Shown: positions 25,216 to 37,091 of the stretch, one piece after another
How the letters are laid out: the number at the start of each line of letters is the position of its first letter
Position numbering within the stretch: position 1 is the first letter of the stretch
Source of the DNA: Phylloscopus collybita
Lineage: Eukaryota > Chordata > Aves > Passeriformes > Phylloscopidae
Length of the DNA stretch: 64,000 nucleotides
Direction: 5' to 3'
Assembly (NCBI GenBank): GCA_027886175.1
Contig: JAJNNQ010000026.1
Span: forward strand, 19,188,001-19,252,000
The notes under the pieces: generated by a model
Told to the model about the DNA's origin: nothing
What the model saw: only the letters and a program-made list of their open reading frames with translations
Database searches by the model: none
Translations under genes and position numbers: made by a program

Positions 25216-25505
25216 GATTCGTGGAATAGTTTGGGTTGGAGGGGACATTTAAAGAATCATCTACTCCAATACCTCTTCAATGAACAAGGACACCTTCAGC
25301 TATATCAGGTTGCTCATAACCTCATCCAACATGACCTCAAATGTTTCCAGGGATTTGGTTTTTTTCTGGCAGATGAGTAATCTGCAACCTGTTCCATTGT
25401 TTCAACACCCTCCCTGTAAAAAGATTCTTTCTTCTGTCTAGTGTGAATCTACTCTTTTTTTTAGTTTAAGATACCTTGTCCTACTGCAACAGGCCCTGCT
25501 AAAAC
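25216..25505 (-). mobile_element. CR1 LINE 3' fragment
   Basis: The plus strand reads as the antisense CR1 end: 'gattcgtggaatagtttggg', 'ttggaggggacatttaaaga', 'tctactccaatacctcttca', 'acctgttccattgtttcaac', 'accctccctgtaaaaagatt', and it fades after 'ttgtcctactgcaacaggcc'. About 290 bases of 3' region survive and no coding frame is kept. Confidence 0.9.
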
Positions 25506-25637
25506 ATCTATCCATGGGTAACAAAGACAGCTGATAACCATACACACAAGCATTAGCATAGTCCATGGCTTCCCAGTCCCAATTAGTGCTGTGATGTTAT
25601 TTTTAAAATACTGCAATCCCAGGAAAATACAGGGGGG

Positions 25638-25683
<46 letters not shown>

Positions 25684-26879
25684 GCCTTCTGCAGATTTTT
25701 GTGCTGCCTTAGATATATCTTGAGCAGTGTCCAGGACATACTAATGAGTCTGTCAGTGAGCATACAAATGAGCATACCATTTCATACTTGCCTTCACAAG
25801 CCTCTGCCATACATGTGTCTGAAAGGTCATGGGTTACACTTATTTTGATCCTGAAAGAGGGTTTCCAAGGCATTTAGTGCCTACTACTACAGCTGTAGAA
25901 AAATGACCATTTGAAATGATGTCTCTCAAATTTGATTTTCTTTTATGTGAAATGGATAATATATTCTAATATATCTAACCAAAAATAGTCAATAAACATG
26001 TTAGAAAGAATAGCTGTAGATAAACTAGTAATAAATTGAAACTTGCACTAAGACTTTAAGTTGAATCTCAAACATGCATAGATTTAATACTGCTTCATAC
26101 ATAATTTAACCATTCAGTATTACATGAGTCCTATGAAAGAAAGAAAGCAATGTTTATTTGGCAATGGACTTTACATGAATAAATCCCAAAGTTATTCTTG
26201 CCTGGATATTGCTGGCCTTTATAAAAATTATAATTCTAAGGTTATAAATGTGAGATATGTCAGAAATATCTAGAAAATTATATAGTGCTGGCAGCTTTAG
26301 GTACCATAATGAATATGTTCTACTGCCCTTTTTTCTCCCTCAAGTTCCTCCAGCCACCACTGAAGAGTCCCAGCCTCACTTTGCTTATAAAACCTGACAT
26401 GATTACACCCCTGGCTGTTCAGCAGCTTTCTTGTTTTTACATTCATTGAAGCCTCAGGAAATGAAATGCAAGGAGCAAGGATGAAATTAGTATCTCGTGT
26501 ATAAATTGTGTAGTCTGAGCACTGAGTTGTGAGGTTCACAAAGCTTTAGCAATACTTTACTTGCTGGTACACAGGGAAAAGTTTCTCTTACATACAAATG
26601 CATACATACAAAGGCACACAATGTTGTTCAAAACAAACACTGCAGCAATGAAGCAAGTTTCAAACATTTCTACCTTGAAGATCAGTTTTCTTTTTTTTGT
26701 TTATAGGTTTTTGGCACAAATTCTTCCTGAAATCACAGATCATATATTTTGCAGTGACTCACAAGGAAGAGGATATAGGTTTTTTAAGTTTTAATTTATT
26801 TAAAATCTGGTTGGGGAAACAGGGAACAGGGCTATCACTTCTCACCTGTATAATGCCTAGTTGTAAGAGAAGGAAATAC
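25506..26879. other. Unique DNA with a 43-base poly-A
   Basis: I recognise no gene. The only marked element is the A tract at 25638-25680. The remaining sequence is AT-rich with short frames. Confidence 0.55.
25632..25680 (+). repeat. G6 plus 43-base A run
   Basis: Six G are followed directly by 43 A with no interruption. It is not at the end of any retroelement body that I can identify, since the CR1 fragment upstream is in the opposite orientation. Confidence 0.95.
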
Positions 26880-27343
26880 AGGTGACCTTGTCCGTGATAA
26901 GTGACAGCTGTGTTAATTACCCAATACAGCCTTGCCCCTGGTGAGTCCCAGCTACATCCAATAAAGGAAGTGTGATAAAAGGGAGTGGGTTAGCTGGTGG
27001 GGAGGAATCATGAAGAGGAAGGGTCTTGGAGAGAGAATCACTGCTGTGGTGTCAGTCTGGGTCTGCAGTTAGAGCCTGGTGTTGGAACCTGCAGTCACAG
27101 TCTAGCTGGGTAAAAGCCTGCATTCAGAGTCTGCACACCAATGCATGCAGTCATAGCTTAGCAGGAAATAACCAGCAGTCAGAGGCTGCAAGGGAATCCT
27201 ACAGTAGAAGCTTGCTGCAGCCAGAATCAGTGAATGGTTGGAGTCAGGATGGCTGAGCTGTGGAGAGAAATAAACCAGGACTCTTTTTGTGCTGTGATAA
27301 ACAAGAAGTCTGTGTCTTGATTCATTTCTATCCTCTAACAACA
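26880..27343 (+). mobile_element. Candidate solo LTR
   Basis: The order of signals fits a retroviral LTR. There is a TATA-like TGTGATAAAAGGG at about 26971. A moderately GC-rich body follows. A polyadenylation signal AATAAA lies at 27269-27274, followed by a T/G-rich stretch (ctctttttgtgctgtgataa) and a sequence ending in ...CTAACAACA near 27343. The repeated block at 27065-27230 lies in the body. The 5' border (possibly the TGTCCGTGATAAG near 26889) is not fixed. I do not recognise the family, and a host-derived unique sequence is not excluded. Confidence 0.4.
27065..27230 (+). repeat. Degenerate minisatellite, period about 27 bp
   Basis: Units that start with GCAGTCAGAG-like text begin at 27065 (gcagttagag), 27091 (gcagtcacag), 27120 (gcattcagag), 27147 (gcagtcatag), 27175 (gcagtcagag) and, more weakly, 27201 (acagtagaag). 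The spacings are 26, 29, 27, 28 and 26 bases. After each core comes a CTGG- or CTGC-like segment and an A-rich end. Confidence 0.8.
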
Positions 27344-27540
27344 GGGCTGATGCAACCTAGTATTTTGAGTTGGAGCACAAGAATTCAGGGACCAGTTATC
27401 TTTTATCCAGGGGGCTTCAGATGCATATCTTCACGGTTTGTCTATCTAGAACTTCTGGGAAGAAGAAAGAAGGAAGGAAATCATGCAGAAATATTTCAGC
27501 TGCGCAAAACATTTTTTAAGCATCACTAACTGAGAATCTT

Positions 27541-28147
27541 TGGATCCTAGAATCCTGGTTTGGCTTGGTGGAAACATTTAAAGGTTATCTAGTCCAACCC
27601 CCTTCAATAAGCAGAGACATCTTCCACTAGCCAGGCTGCTCGAGCCCCATCTAACCTGATCTTGAAGACTTCCATGGATGAGACATCTTGCCATTTCTCT
27701 GACTAATCTGTTCCAGTGTTTCACCACATTTATTGTAAAAAAAATTCTTCTATCTACTCTGAATATTCTCTCCTTTTGTTTAAAATTTTTGATAATTGTC
27801 CTATCACAACAGGCCCTACTGAAAATTATTTTTCATCTTTCTTGTCATCCTCCTTTATGTACTGGAAAGTCTCTGTAAGTTCTCCTCAGACCCTCCTTTT
27901 CTCCAGGATGAACAGCCCCAGCTTTCTCAGCCTTTCCTGATGGAATAGGTACTTCAGCCCTCCTGTGATTCACTCTAAGAGGTCCATAATTTTCCTGTGC
28001 TGAGGACTCCAGGGCTGGACATAGTGTTCCAGGTGGGTCCTCACCAGAGCAGAAACATAGATTTACCTCCCTCCACCTACTGGCAACCTCTTTATGCTGA
28101 ATCTCAGGATATGGTTGGCCTTTTGGGCTGCAAGAACACATTGCTGG
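27541..28147 (-). mobile_element. CR1 LINE 3' fragment, about 600 bp
   Basis: This is an antisense CR1 copy. The plus strand starts with 'ggatcctagaatcctggttt' and continues with 'aaaggttatctagtccaacc', 'cagtgtttcaccacatttat', 'tcctatcacaacaggcccta', 'ctcctcagaccctccttttc', 'gatgaacagccccagctttc', 'gactccagggctggacatag' and 'gttggccttttgggctgcaa'. The 98-codon minus-strand frame (27845-28141) lies in the CR1 untranslated/ORF2-end region and is a repeat relic, not a host gene. Confidence 0.92.
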
Positions 28148-31100
28148 ATTGTGTTCTGTTTTTCAATTCAACCGTTTGTGTGCATTTTTTTCTTTTCCTC
28201 TTCTTTCCCCAGTCATTCTTCCAGCATCTCTCTTGCACTCCCTTTTGCTCTATATTCTATCACAAAATCCTGTTTGCTTTTCAATAGGCTTGATAAACTG
28301 CTCTGGCTATATTAGATATTCCGTAATAACTCTGTCGGAAATAATTTCAGCAATTTGTAATGCATTTCCTATCCCACACTAACACTCCTTTCTGTCTTAA
28401 TACTAGGCTTTTATTTGTGAGGACTTGTGGTGATCAAAATTTGTAACTGATGCATTTAAAAGGTAAACCAGCAAAACTAAACCAAATTTTTTTCCAGCAG
28501 GATCTGTTCCCCATTCTAGTACGCACCCACACAAGTTGTTCTTCTGGTGAATATAAAGAAGAGATAAAGGCATAAACAATAAACAGGAACAGAGATGGAA
28601 TTTTGGCTGTTGCTAAACCTAGCACTGCTAACTGAAAATATGCATATCAAATGGTGTTGAATATATGGAACTGCCTTTGTGAAGCCAGGTCAGTTGATAC
28701 TTGAAAGAATATACAGATGGTATAGAAATACAATACAGCCAACTCTCAAGTGCAAGATACTGTGACAAGTGCTGTAAGATTCTTTAACACTTTGTGTCAA
28801 ATTCCCAGCAGGATTTCTTGATAACTCCCTTAGATTTGGCTCTATACTTTTAACCTTTTAGTCTCAAGATATGTTTTAGGCTAGATAGAGTTTTCAATTC
28901 TACAAGATCATATTAGACAAAAGAAATTGGGCAAAACTTCCAGTAATCAATGGGTTAAAATGTAATATTAATTTTTTTATAAGTTGAAGACCATATATAT
29001 ATTTAATTATACAACCAATAATCTAAAACTGAGCATACTGATTCTTATGAAAGTATGACGCTCTGAGTTCAGGAGCATACACATATCCCATGTTGAAAAC
29101 TGAAAATTGTAGGGAAAAGCTCTTAAAAATAAGCCCCTGCTGGGATGCAATTTCCAGGAAATATTAATTTGACCTCTGAACTTACCTTTTCAGTCTTATT
29201 CTTCAGAAAATTGTTAAACATGTTTTAATAGCATAATTTCAATGTTTTCTGTGTTTCTTTCCTCATTTCAATTAGAACTATTTTTGCAACATAAAAATAT
29301 GCAAATACTTGTTCTAAGAATTACAGAAGAAATAGATTTTAATCATATCTATTGTTTTATTATGAATACTGTTGGCTATTAAAGAATGCAATTATTAAAA
29401 ATTATAAAGATTAGATCATCTAATATTTTTTCTCATTTAAAATTTGGCTCTGAGGAAAGATAGTCTGTTCTCCTGGAAATTTATGTCCATTTCAAACAAA
29501 CAAAAATCATCTTTAAAAATATAAATTGAAATATGGTTATATTCTAAAAACATAAATCCCAGCTTTCAATGTCTCAGAAGTTTGTAACTTTTGATAACTC
29601 TGCTGTCTGAAAAAAAAATCACAGGAGTAAAGTGAAAGAAAGAGCAGAGTTCATCTTTAAATATGAGATTCAAGATACCCAAATTTAATAATTCAGAGAG
29701 AAGATAACAAATGTATGCTTCATGGCTTGTAATATCTCTACATCTAATAGAAATATAGACATTTCTTAAGTGTGATTTATCTCCTTATCTTATGCATCAC
29801 ATCTGTGATGAAATGAATTGGACTCTGAAGAGCCTGCCTATCCTTTCACCCTATTGTGTTATTGCTGTGAAGCTGAAGATTTTGATTTTGTTGAAAGTGG
29901 GTTTAGGTTCCTGAGAGGACTACATAAAAGAAATGTCTTGAATTGCAAGAGAAAATGTCCATATCTGGAGGTAAACTGCAATAATAAATGAGACAAAGAG
30001 AGGCAGGAAGATACAAAATTAACCCTAGGTGAAATTTTCCTCTGTGGTTAAAGCCAAGGAAAGGCGCAAGCAGCAGAAATCTCAGTTAATTATGAGAAAA
30101 TTGCTATCACTGCCTTAATTGAAAATTGGTGGAATATTTTGTATTGTTAGAAGATTGGAATCTTCTATAGCATTTTTAAGAATGACACAATGATAAGAAT
30201 AGCAAAAGGGACAGAAGATTGAGGAAGTTATTTAGTCAATGCTTGCTATAAATCAAATAAACAAAGGTGAGAATTCCTAGTTTGTTTTTGGAGCAGCAGT
30301 CTTCGAAGCAGGAGACAAAATAAGGTGTTTGGGGAAATTGTGTGACAGATATTCAGAAAGTGCTACACAGGGCAGTGATAAAACATTGGAGTAGCTAAAA
30401 ATTTTAGATAATGATTTTTTGAAATAAAAGTTGTTGTTATTGTGCAGTTTTTACCCAAAAAATAGTAACTGTGCTTTGGATTTCACATTATTAATAAAAA
30501 CTAATTGAATGAATGCATTCAAAATTGATATGTTGTGAAATATATACAGTTGGGGTAAATCTTCGACCAAATTATTTGTGGTTGTTCAGAGAGAATAAAA
30601 AAATCTGTGGGTTTTTGAAGACTATTAAAAATAAAAACTGCCAGAGCTTATCAATTTGAGAATAGACTTACAAAATTAAATAGTAATTTTTTAAAACTTC
30701 AAAATTGTGCAGAGAAAAGAAGACTCTAATAAATGTTCCTAGCATGTACTTAAAGTGATTCTGGCTGATATTCTTGTAAAGCAGAAGATGATGAAGTAGA
30801 GTTTCCAGCCCATTAGTAACCAAGACTTATGCTAATGGCTCATAGGAATAAACATCTTTAAATCAAATGCACTAGAGAAAATATCCAAGTGCCTAAAAAA
30901 AATGTGCAGCTGAATGATAAATGACATTTTAATAAATGTTTTAATATTAGAGATACTGATGCCAGTGTTTATACAGAACAAGCAAAACAGCCCAATATAA
31001 AATGCCCATCATGAATTCACAGCTCAATATGATGGGTTATGCTGTAGTCAGACAGTACTTGTAGGATTTAATTTAATTACAGATAGATGAACTTCAGGGA

Positions 31101-32207
31101 CCTGTGACATGTGAATTAGAAAATTTAATGAATCCATTTTTTAATTGAACTTTATTTTTTGTAGGCGTTTTTCTTTACTTATTGCAAGAAGTATTTTATA
31201 GAATGTTATAGGGAATTTCAGGCAAAGAACAGGTACTGTCATGAGAAGAAAACAAAATTAAATTGATTTCTATGCCTGATTGTGACTCTATCTTTGATTT
31301 TTCCATGGTGACCTGTTTTCAGAGAAGACAGGTAACTGGTAACTTTCACAGTTGTTTATAGATCTTGCTTTCCTCATGTTCTAGATTGTTTACCAAGGCA
31401 AGACCTGATTTTCAGAAACGATAAAAACTGCTAATGCTTAAGGCATTTAGAGTAATTTGTTTTAGCATACAAATATTCGATATAGTTAAGTGCATTGAAA
31501 AAATTGTCTGAATTATCTCTAATTTACAAATAGTTTTTTGTTTGTTTTAAAATATATTTAATGTATTTTTTTTAATCTTGAAGATAGTTTAAATATTGTT
31601 TAAATGAGACTGATAGATAAAAGTTATTTATTGTTTATAAAAAACATCAAGTACCTATGATCAGTGACATAGAAAAAGCCAATATAATTGCTAGCAGTTC
31701 TGTTTCCTCTCAGTGGTCGAAAAATGTACAGGAAATATTTACTTAGGCCTGGAAAGAAAACCAAATAAGCTCAAAACCCTCATAAACTCATCCATAAGGA
31801 ACAGTTGCCCATTCTTCCCACTGAATCAGAAAAGGTAATCTGGAAAAAGAGTTTGTGATCAAATCCTTCAGAACCATGTCACTCTGAGTATGCACCAAGA
31901 GCAGAGTTTACTTTTGCACAGAAAACTCCCACTAACCTTCCCCAAACACAGTCTGTGCCAACAGGGCTCTGGTAAGCAATGTGAGACTTGAGGAAGAAGA
32001 AGAGATGCTGAAAGTAACTTAAACAGGGGAGGAGAAAAACATGAGGTTTCCACCAACTATACTTTGGAGTTACCATTGAATTTTCAGCAGGAGAGCTCAG
32101 CCTCCTAATAGCACTTAGTATAACAGCAGCTCATGATACATCTGAATACAGATCCTTCCATCATCTTTCATCTGTCTTGCAGACATCATGAAGCCACAAG
32201 ACAGGTA

Positions 32208-32260
32208 TCACAGAATCATTAAGGCCACAAGGACCTCTCAAATTGTGATTACTATCCCTT
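32208..32260 (-). mobile_element. Possible short CR1 3' relic
   Basis: The plus strand 'tatcacagaatcattaaggc' and 'cacaaggacctctcaaattg' resembles the antisense CR1 terminus (cacagaatcat...aaggttggaaggacctct). Only ~50 bases match and the following text diverges, so this could be chance. Confidence 0.4.
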
Positions 32261-32612
32261 CAAGCTGATACAGGTCCTTACACCACAAGTTGTTACTTCT
32301 ATGTTTGGTTTTGTTTTTATTCTGAAGCAAGGCTTTGCTGAGTCCTTTTCTCATGTGGAAAATACATATTTTGGACCACCATCAGTAGCAATCCATTGTC
32401 TTCAGGCTGACAATACAAGAAACATGAAAAATGAACTGTCACAAAGTTCTTTGCATGGTCAGTGATCCAAAAAATGCCAAAGATTTTCTGTAACTTTGAC
32501 ATATAGCAAATTATTCCTTCATGAATTCTTTGTGAATGTAGAGGGAGAAAAATAATGTAAAAAATAGTTATGTCCTAAATGACTTGCAGATCCGTACCTT
32601 CTTGTCTCAATT

Positions 32613-32640
32613 AAAAATAAATAAATAAATAAATAAATAT
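32613..32640 (+). repeat. AAAT microsatellite
   Basis: About seven AAAT units end in ATATATTT. Confidence 0.9.
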
Positions 32641-32751
32641 ATTTACATACTAGGTCCTAAGAAGACATTTTGTGACACAAACAGACAAAATTTTGCCCCA
32701 AGTACAAGTCATACTGATTACACCAGCAGTGTGAAATAACACCATTTGGAA

Positions 32752-32806
32752 ATTTTATGTAATAAAAGAATAAGTTTTTATTACATAAAATATTATGTAA
32801 TAAAAA
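32752..32806. repeat. Perfect inverted repeat with a third arm
   Basis: ATTTTATGTAATAAAA (32752-32767) is repeated as its exact reverse complement at 32776-32791 after an 8-base spacer. A third arm, TTATGTAATAAAA, lies at 32793-32805 in the first orientation, only 4 bases from a 13-base complementary part of the second arm. The middle arm can therefore pair with either neighbour. Confidence 0.95.
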
Positions 32807-34466
32807 ATACTAACAACAAATCATTTTACTGTCACCTCTCAAAAAAGGGACATTGACATTTGCAGCATCTTAGATTTATTCAGCTTAGGGGTTGGATTTT
32901 GAAGCGTGGTGGGGAGGTGAGCTTTGGGCAAAGCCCCACCTGCATAACTATTCCCTTTGGCCCTTAACAGATACTGAGCTCAGCTGGTGTTTTCGTTGTA
33001 AAAGGCAAAATGTTTCAGTGAGTCTGAACCTCTTGTAGAAGATCTGGGAACAATGCAATATTATTGCACAAAAGTTACTGTAAAGCTTAAGTTATCTCAT
33101 AACAAGACCACTGAGAAGCAGGAATGTAGTCCCAGCGGCACAATTTTGAACCTTTCTCCCCAGATTGTTACAACACAGGAACACAAGTTGAAAACTATTG
33201 CTTGTGATGGAATCTTCAGCACAAAGCACAATTGAGATGAATAAACAAAAATATATCTTTATTAGCAGACAATTAAATGTAACTGTAGGAACTACTTTTA
33301 AGAGAGAAGACCTAAATGAAGAATGCAATTTTTGTCTGATGTCTATGAATCTCAAAATGTCTTAACTGAGAGCATTGCAAGAAAGTTTCATGTTGCACAT
33401 AGTGTGCAAAATAAGGAGATTTTGTAAAAACCTGACACAAATTCACCTTTTTTGTTAATCTCGGTGGGTAGCAAAAATTAACTAGAAATGTTTAAAGCTT
33501 AAATAACTTTCCACCAAAGATAGCAAACAACAAATTTATATTATATCAAGAATCACTGAAACATGAATGAATACAGAGAATAAAATATGAAGAGCTTCAG
33601 AAAAAAAAAAAAACACCAAACCTGTGAAAAACCTACCCTAAGCAAAAGCGAAGCTCAGTCTACTTTGGCAAACTATTAATCTTTGGAATGATTTGGTCTC
33701 ATATATTTACAATTATTTTTATGAAAAATACAGAATAATATATTTGACTATAAAGTATTTGTCTTACATAGAGTAAAACTGGATGGAAAGTGTGAACTCC
33801 CAGTTGCATCATCTGACCTGCAAAAACTTCTACAGTTTTTGAAATGTGGTGGAAATCAGAAGAGCTGAAAGTGAAAAGTAATTTTCAGAATAATCTGCTC
33901 ATTCTGATCTCATTTTGAATACAATTATTTTAGGATCACTTCAATAAATATTATCTGAGGTTTAAGTATGAGATATGTTGACAAAAGAAGAAAGATTAAA
34001 AGAAACATAAGAAGAGAGAAAACTGAGCTTTACAAAAGCACACTAAAGTATATTTTTCAGCCATACGATACTGTGTCCACTCAATAGCAAAAGAAATTAA
34101 AAAGAGGCAAACGAAAAAAACCCAAACAAATGAAACCAAAACCCATCTTGGTTTATTACATTTTCTAAAGGAAAAAAAAAGAAAATGTATGCAACAATCT
34201 TTCCTCTTTTTGAATAAAAAAAAAAGGAGGTGGAAAGGAGGGAGAAAATAAAATAACAAAAAAAAAAGGTTTTGAATAATATATTTCCAAAGAGTCGTAC
34301 CTAGACAGCTAAACAATATTTGATCTGCATGTATGTTTACAGATGTTTATACATTAAAGAAAATCCCAGACATATATAAATATACGTTATGTTTGATGTA
34401 TGTTTATATCAAAAATTTCTTTAAAAGTAGCAGGTGACATATCACCTTTACACTAATCTAGAATGT

Positions 34467-34546
34467 TTTAGATATAGAGATATATTAATATATAGATGCA
34501 TAGATATATAGACATCTAGGTATGATAGATATATAAATATATCTAT
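34467..34546 (+). repeat. Imperfect TAGATATA repeat
   Basis: The stretch is built from variants of GATATATA and TAGATA (gatatagagatatattaata, tagatgcatagatatataga). It is an old, degenerate microsatellite. Confidence 0.8.
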
Positions 34547-36324
34547 TCACTCACAAACATGAATGTGAAAGTCTGAATATGTACATATGTGTACCAAAAA
34601 GTTACAGTGACTTAATTTTGATGTCACTCTATATTTTCAGTAGTTGGATTCAGATTAGAAATCCCACGTAAAGATGTTTCCGCTCTGCAGAAAAGCTCTA
34701 GAAACAATACATGCATCTCATTTTCTGAAAAATGTCTGCATACAATCCTTTATGCCAGTGTAAACTGTGATGTATGTGTTAAAGATTAAATACACATATA
34801 ATACACATTTTTAAGTATGTTTACCTTACACAATGTATGCTTGAGAACTCCAACACACATAATCAAAGGTAGACACAAATATAACACATGTATACTTTTT
34901 AATGCTATACTTTTTTAATGCTTCTATCCATAAACATGAGTATATTCAATCCCACTTGATACACAGACCGGCCTTTTCCACCTTAAAACAAAACACAGGG
35001 GAGGGGGAGATTATTGCTACCTTAAAGAGAGCTGCTTCCTAAAACAAAGAAGGTAAAGTGCTTTAAAATGTTCAGATTAAAGATCCTGATAGAGCACATT
35101 GAACATCTGCATTTCCTTGAGGGAGAGTCGAGGGCACTACTTCAGTACCTCTTTTTTACAGACTGCTCCATAGGAGCAGGAGATTGATAAGCAAGCAATT
35201 TAGTCCCCCATGAAACCTGGCTGATTTAGATATAAATATGTCTTTACATCTCTCATCTTGTTGTTTTAATGAGTTCTTCTCTCTCCTCTCACTAAAAGGT
35301 CCATTAAAAGGAACCTTATGCTGGTCGCTTACTGTGCTTTCCTTAAGTTAACTCTCCCCAAACAGAAAACCTGAGGTCTGTAGTAGCCTGATCCATTTAT
35401 ACATTATAAAGGGAAGGTGCAAATGTCTCATATCCTGTACTTTGTAATGGAGAAACCAAATTTCAGTAAGAAGTAACAATTTATGGTATTTTATATACGG
35501 TATGCACAAACACACACAGGAAACAACCAGATGTAACAGCATTAACTGATAGCACTTTCCAGTTTGACAAAATGAAGCTTATTTCATGATCTAGACCACA
35601 CAATTACATATTGCAAAGGTTTGCTTTAGAATTAGGCTTATTAATTAACACCCAAACCAAGCAGAGATGAAAAAAGATAATTTGATGAGCCTAATGATAT
35701 TTTCATTTTTCTTTTCTCAGATAAATTTCTTTTTCTTTCTTGAATCAACAGAACTATTTTCCAATTGCAAAAGCAGTGTTTTCAAAGACTTTTTTTATAA
35801 CTATTGTTTGTCTTGCTGCTCTAATTTTCCCTTCTTTCAAATGAAATATTTTTCCCAATTAAGCTATCTTTAGGCATAGAACCTGAGGAAATTATGTTTG
35901 TCAGGTGGGTTCTTCCAAGATTTCAGTGTTCTGCTTTCAGTGAATGAGTGTAAATAACAAACACACTGACAGAAATGAAGAAGTTTCAGATTCAACAGAG
36001 GCTTGGCTGGCAAGGATTAGACATAAGAATATAAATTTCTAGCTTTGAAAATACTCATTAGTTATCAGTAACAACCTAAATGCTACAACTACCCATATAC
36101 TATTGGGAAAGGAAATTAGTATGGGGAAGAAAACTTCCTTCTTCCCACAGCTAAATGATTAATCTGAATCATTGCCATTTCTACTTAAGTTACCATGAGG
36201 GCTCTCAATGGCCTCAGGAGAACAAGGGGCTGAGCACTGCACTTCAGTTTCCACAACAAAAAGTATTTATACTGGTCAGAGTGTTTCCTTTTGTCTCTGC
36301 TTAGCTGGTCAGGAACAACAGTGA

Positions 36325-36815
36325 CCTGTTGGATTCGGTGCAGATAAGGGCCACAAAGATTGTCAGAAGGCTGGGCCACCTCTCCTACGGGAAAAGGCTG
36401 GAAGAGTTGGAGTTGTTCAAGCTGAGAAAGACAAGGCTTGGGCAAGACCTTATCTTATTAATTTTTTTTTTTTTTATTGGAAGGCCAGGGAGGCCTTCCA
36501 ATAATTAAAGAGATCCTATAAGAAAGAAAGTTGGGGGCCGACTCTTAAGCAGGGGCTGTTGCAGTAGAACCAGAGAGTTTAACCTGAAAGTAAGTTTAGA
36601 TTAAACAATAGGGAAGAATTTTTACAATGAGGATGGTGAAACACAGGAACAAGTTGCACAGACAAGGAGTGGATACCCCACCCCTGAAAACTTTGAAGAT
36701 GAGGTTGAACCCAAATCTGAGCAACCTGACCTGATGGAATATGTTCTGGTCATTGCAGGGAGATAAGACTAGATGTCCTTTAAGGTCCCTTCCAACACAA
36801 ACCATGATTCTATGG
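36325..36815 (+). mobile_element. CR1 LINE 3' fragment with foldback insertion
   Basis: This sense CR1 copy reads 'agataagggccacaaagatt', 'gtcagaaggctgggccacct' and 'ctcctacgggaaaaggctgg', then 'gcaagaccttat', where the element is interrupted. It resumes at 'ggccttccaataattaaaga' and continues with 'tttttacaatgaggatggtg', 'aaacacaggaacaagttgca', 'gagcaacctgacctgatgga' and 'ggtcccttccaacacaaacc', ending in 'atgattctatgg'. The interruption (about 36454-36491) consists of TTATTAA, a T run and an inverted copy of the sequence that follows. The copy has no usable coding frame. Confidence 0.92.
36474..36504. repeat. 13-base perfect inverted repeat
   Basis: TTATTGGAAGGCC (36474-36486) and its exact reverse complement GGCCTTCCAATAA (36492-36504) are separated by AGGGA. 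The right arm belongs to the normal CR1 sequence. The left arm and the T run before it do not. Confidence 0.95.
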
Positions 36816-37091
36816 CTACATGAGACCAAGTCTTCACCAACAACATGACATATGACAATTCTCCATGTATTTTGCTGTAGAATGTGATCGCTGTAATTCA
36901 TGTGAGAATAATTGTTTGTGTGGTGAACTTTTGATCTGGATCAGAGCATCACTCTAGTTTGAAAATTGTTATGAAATATACCAGCAATTTGCCTGACCAT
37001 GGATTGTTTCCCTGACTTTATTCATATCCCAGATGCACAAGTGGAGATGGTGCAGTAACATCAGCAAAGCATCAAGAACACCTGAGGGTGG

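Larger units (their letters stand above)
28148..36324. other. Unique AT-rich DNA, 8.2 kb
   Basis: I find no gene. The stretch holds a possible short CR1 relic at 32208-32260, an AAAT microsatellite at 32613-32640, a strong palindrome at 32752-32806 and a TATAGA-type imperfect repeat at 34467-34546. A segment at about 31000-31130 has the look of conserved non-coding DNA but this is only an impression. Confidence 0.55.

Noticed and set aside
27065..27230. CRISPR-like array
   Set aside because: The spacing is regular, but the units are degenerate along their whole length and there are no unique spacers. The context is a bird nuclear genome, so it is a minisatellite.
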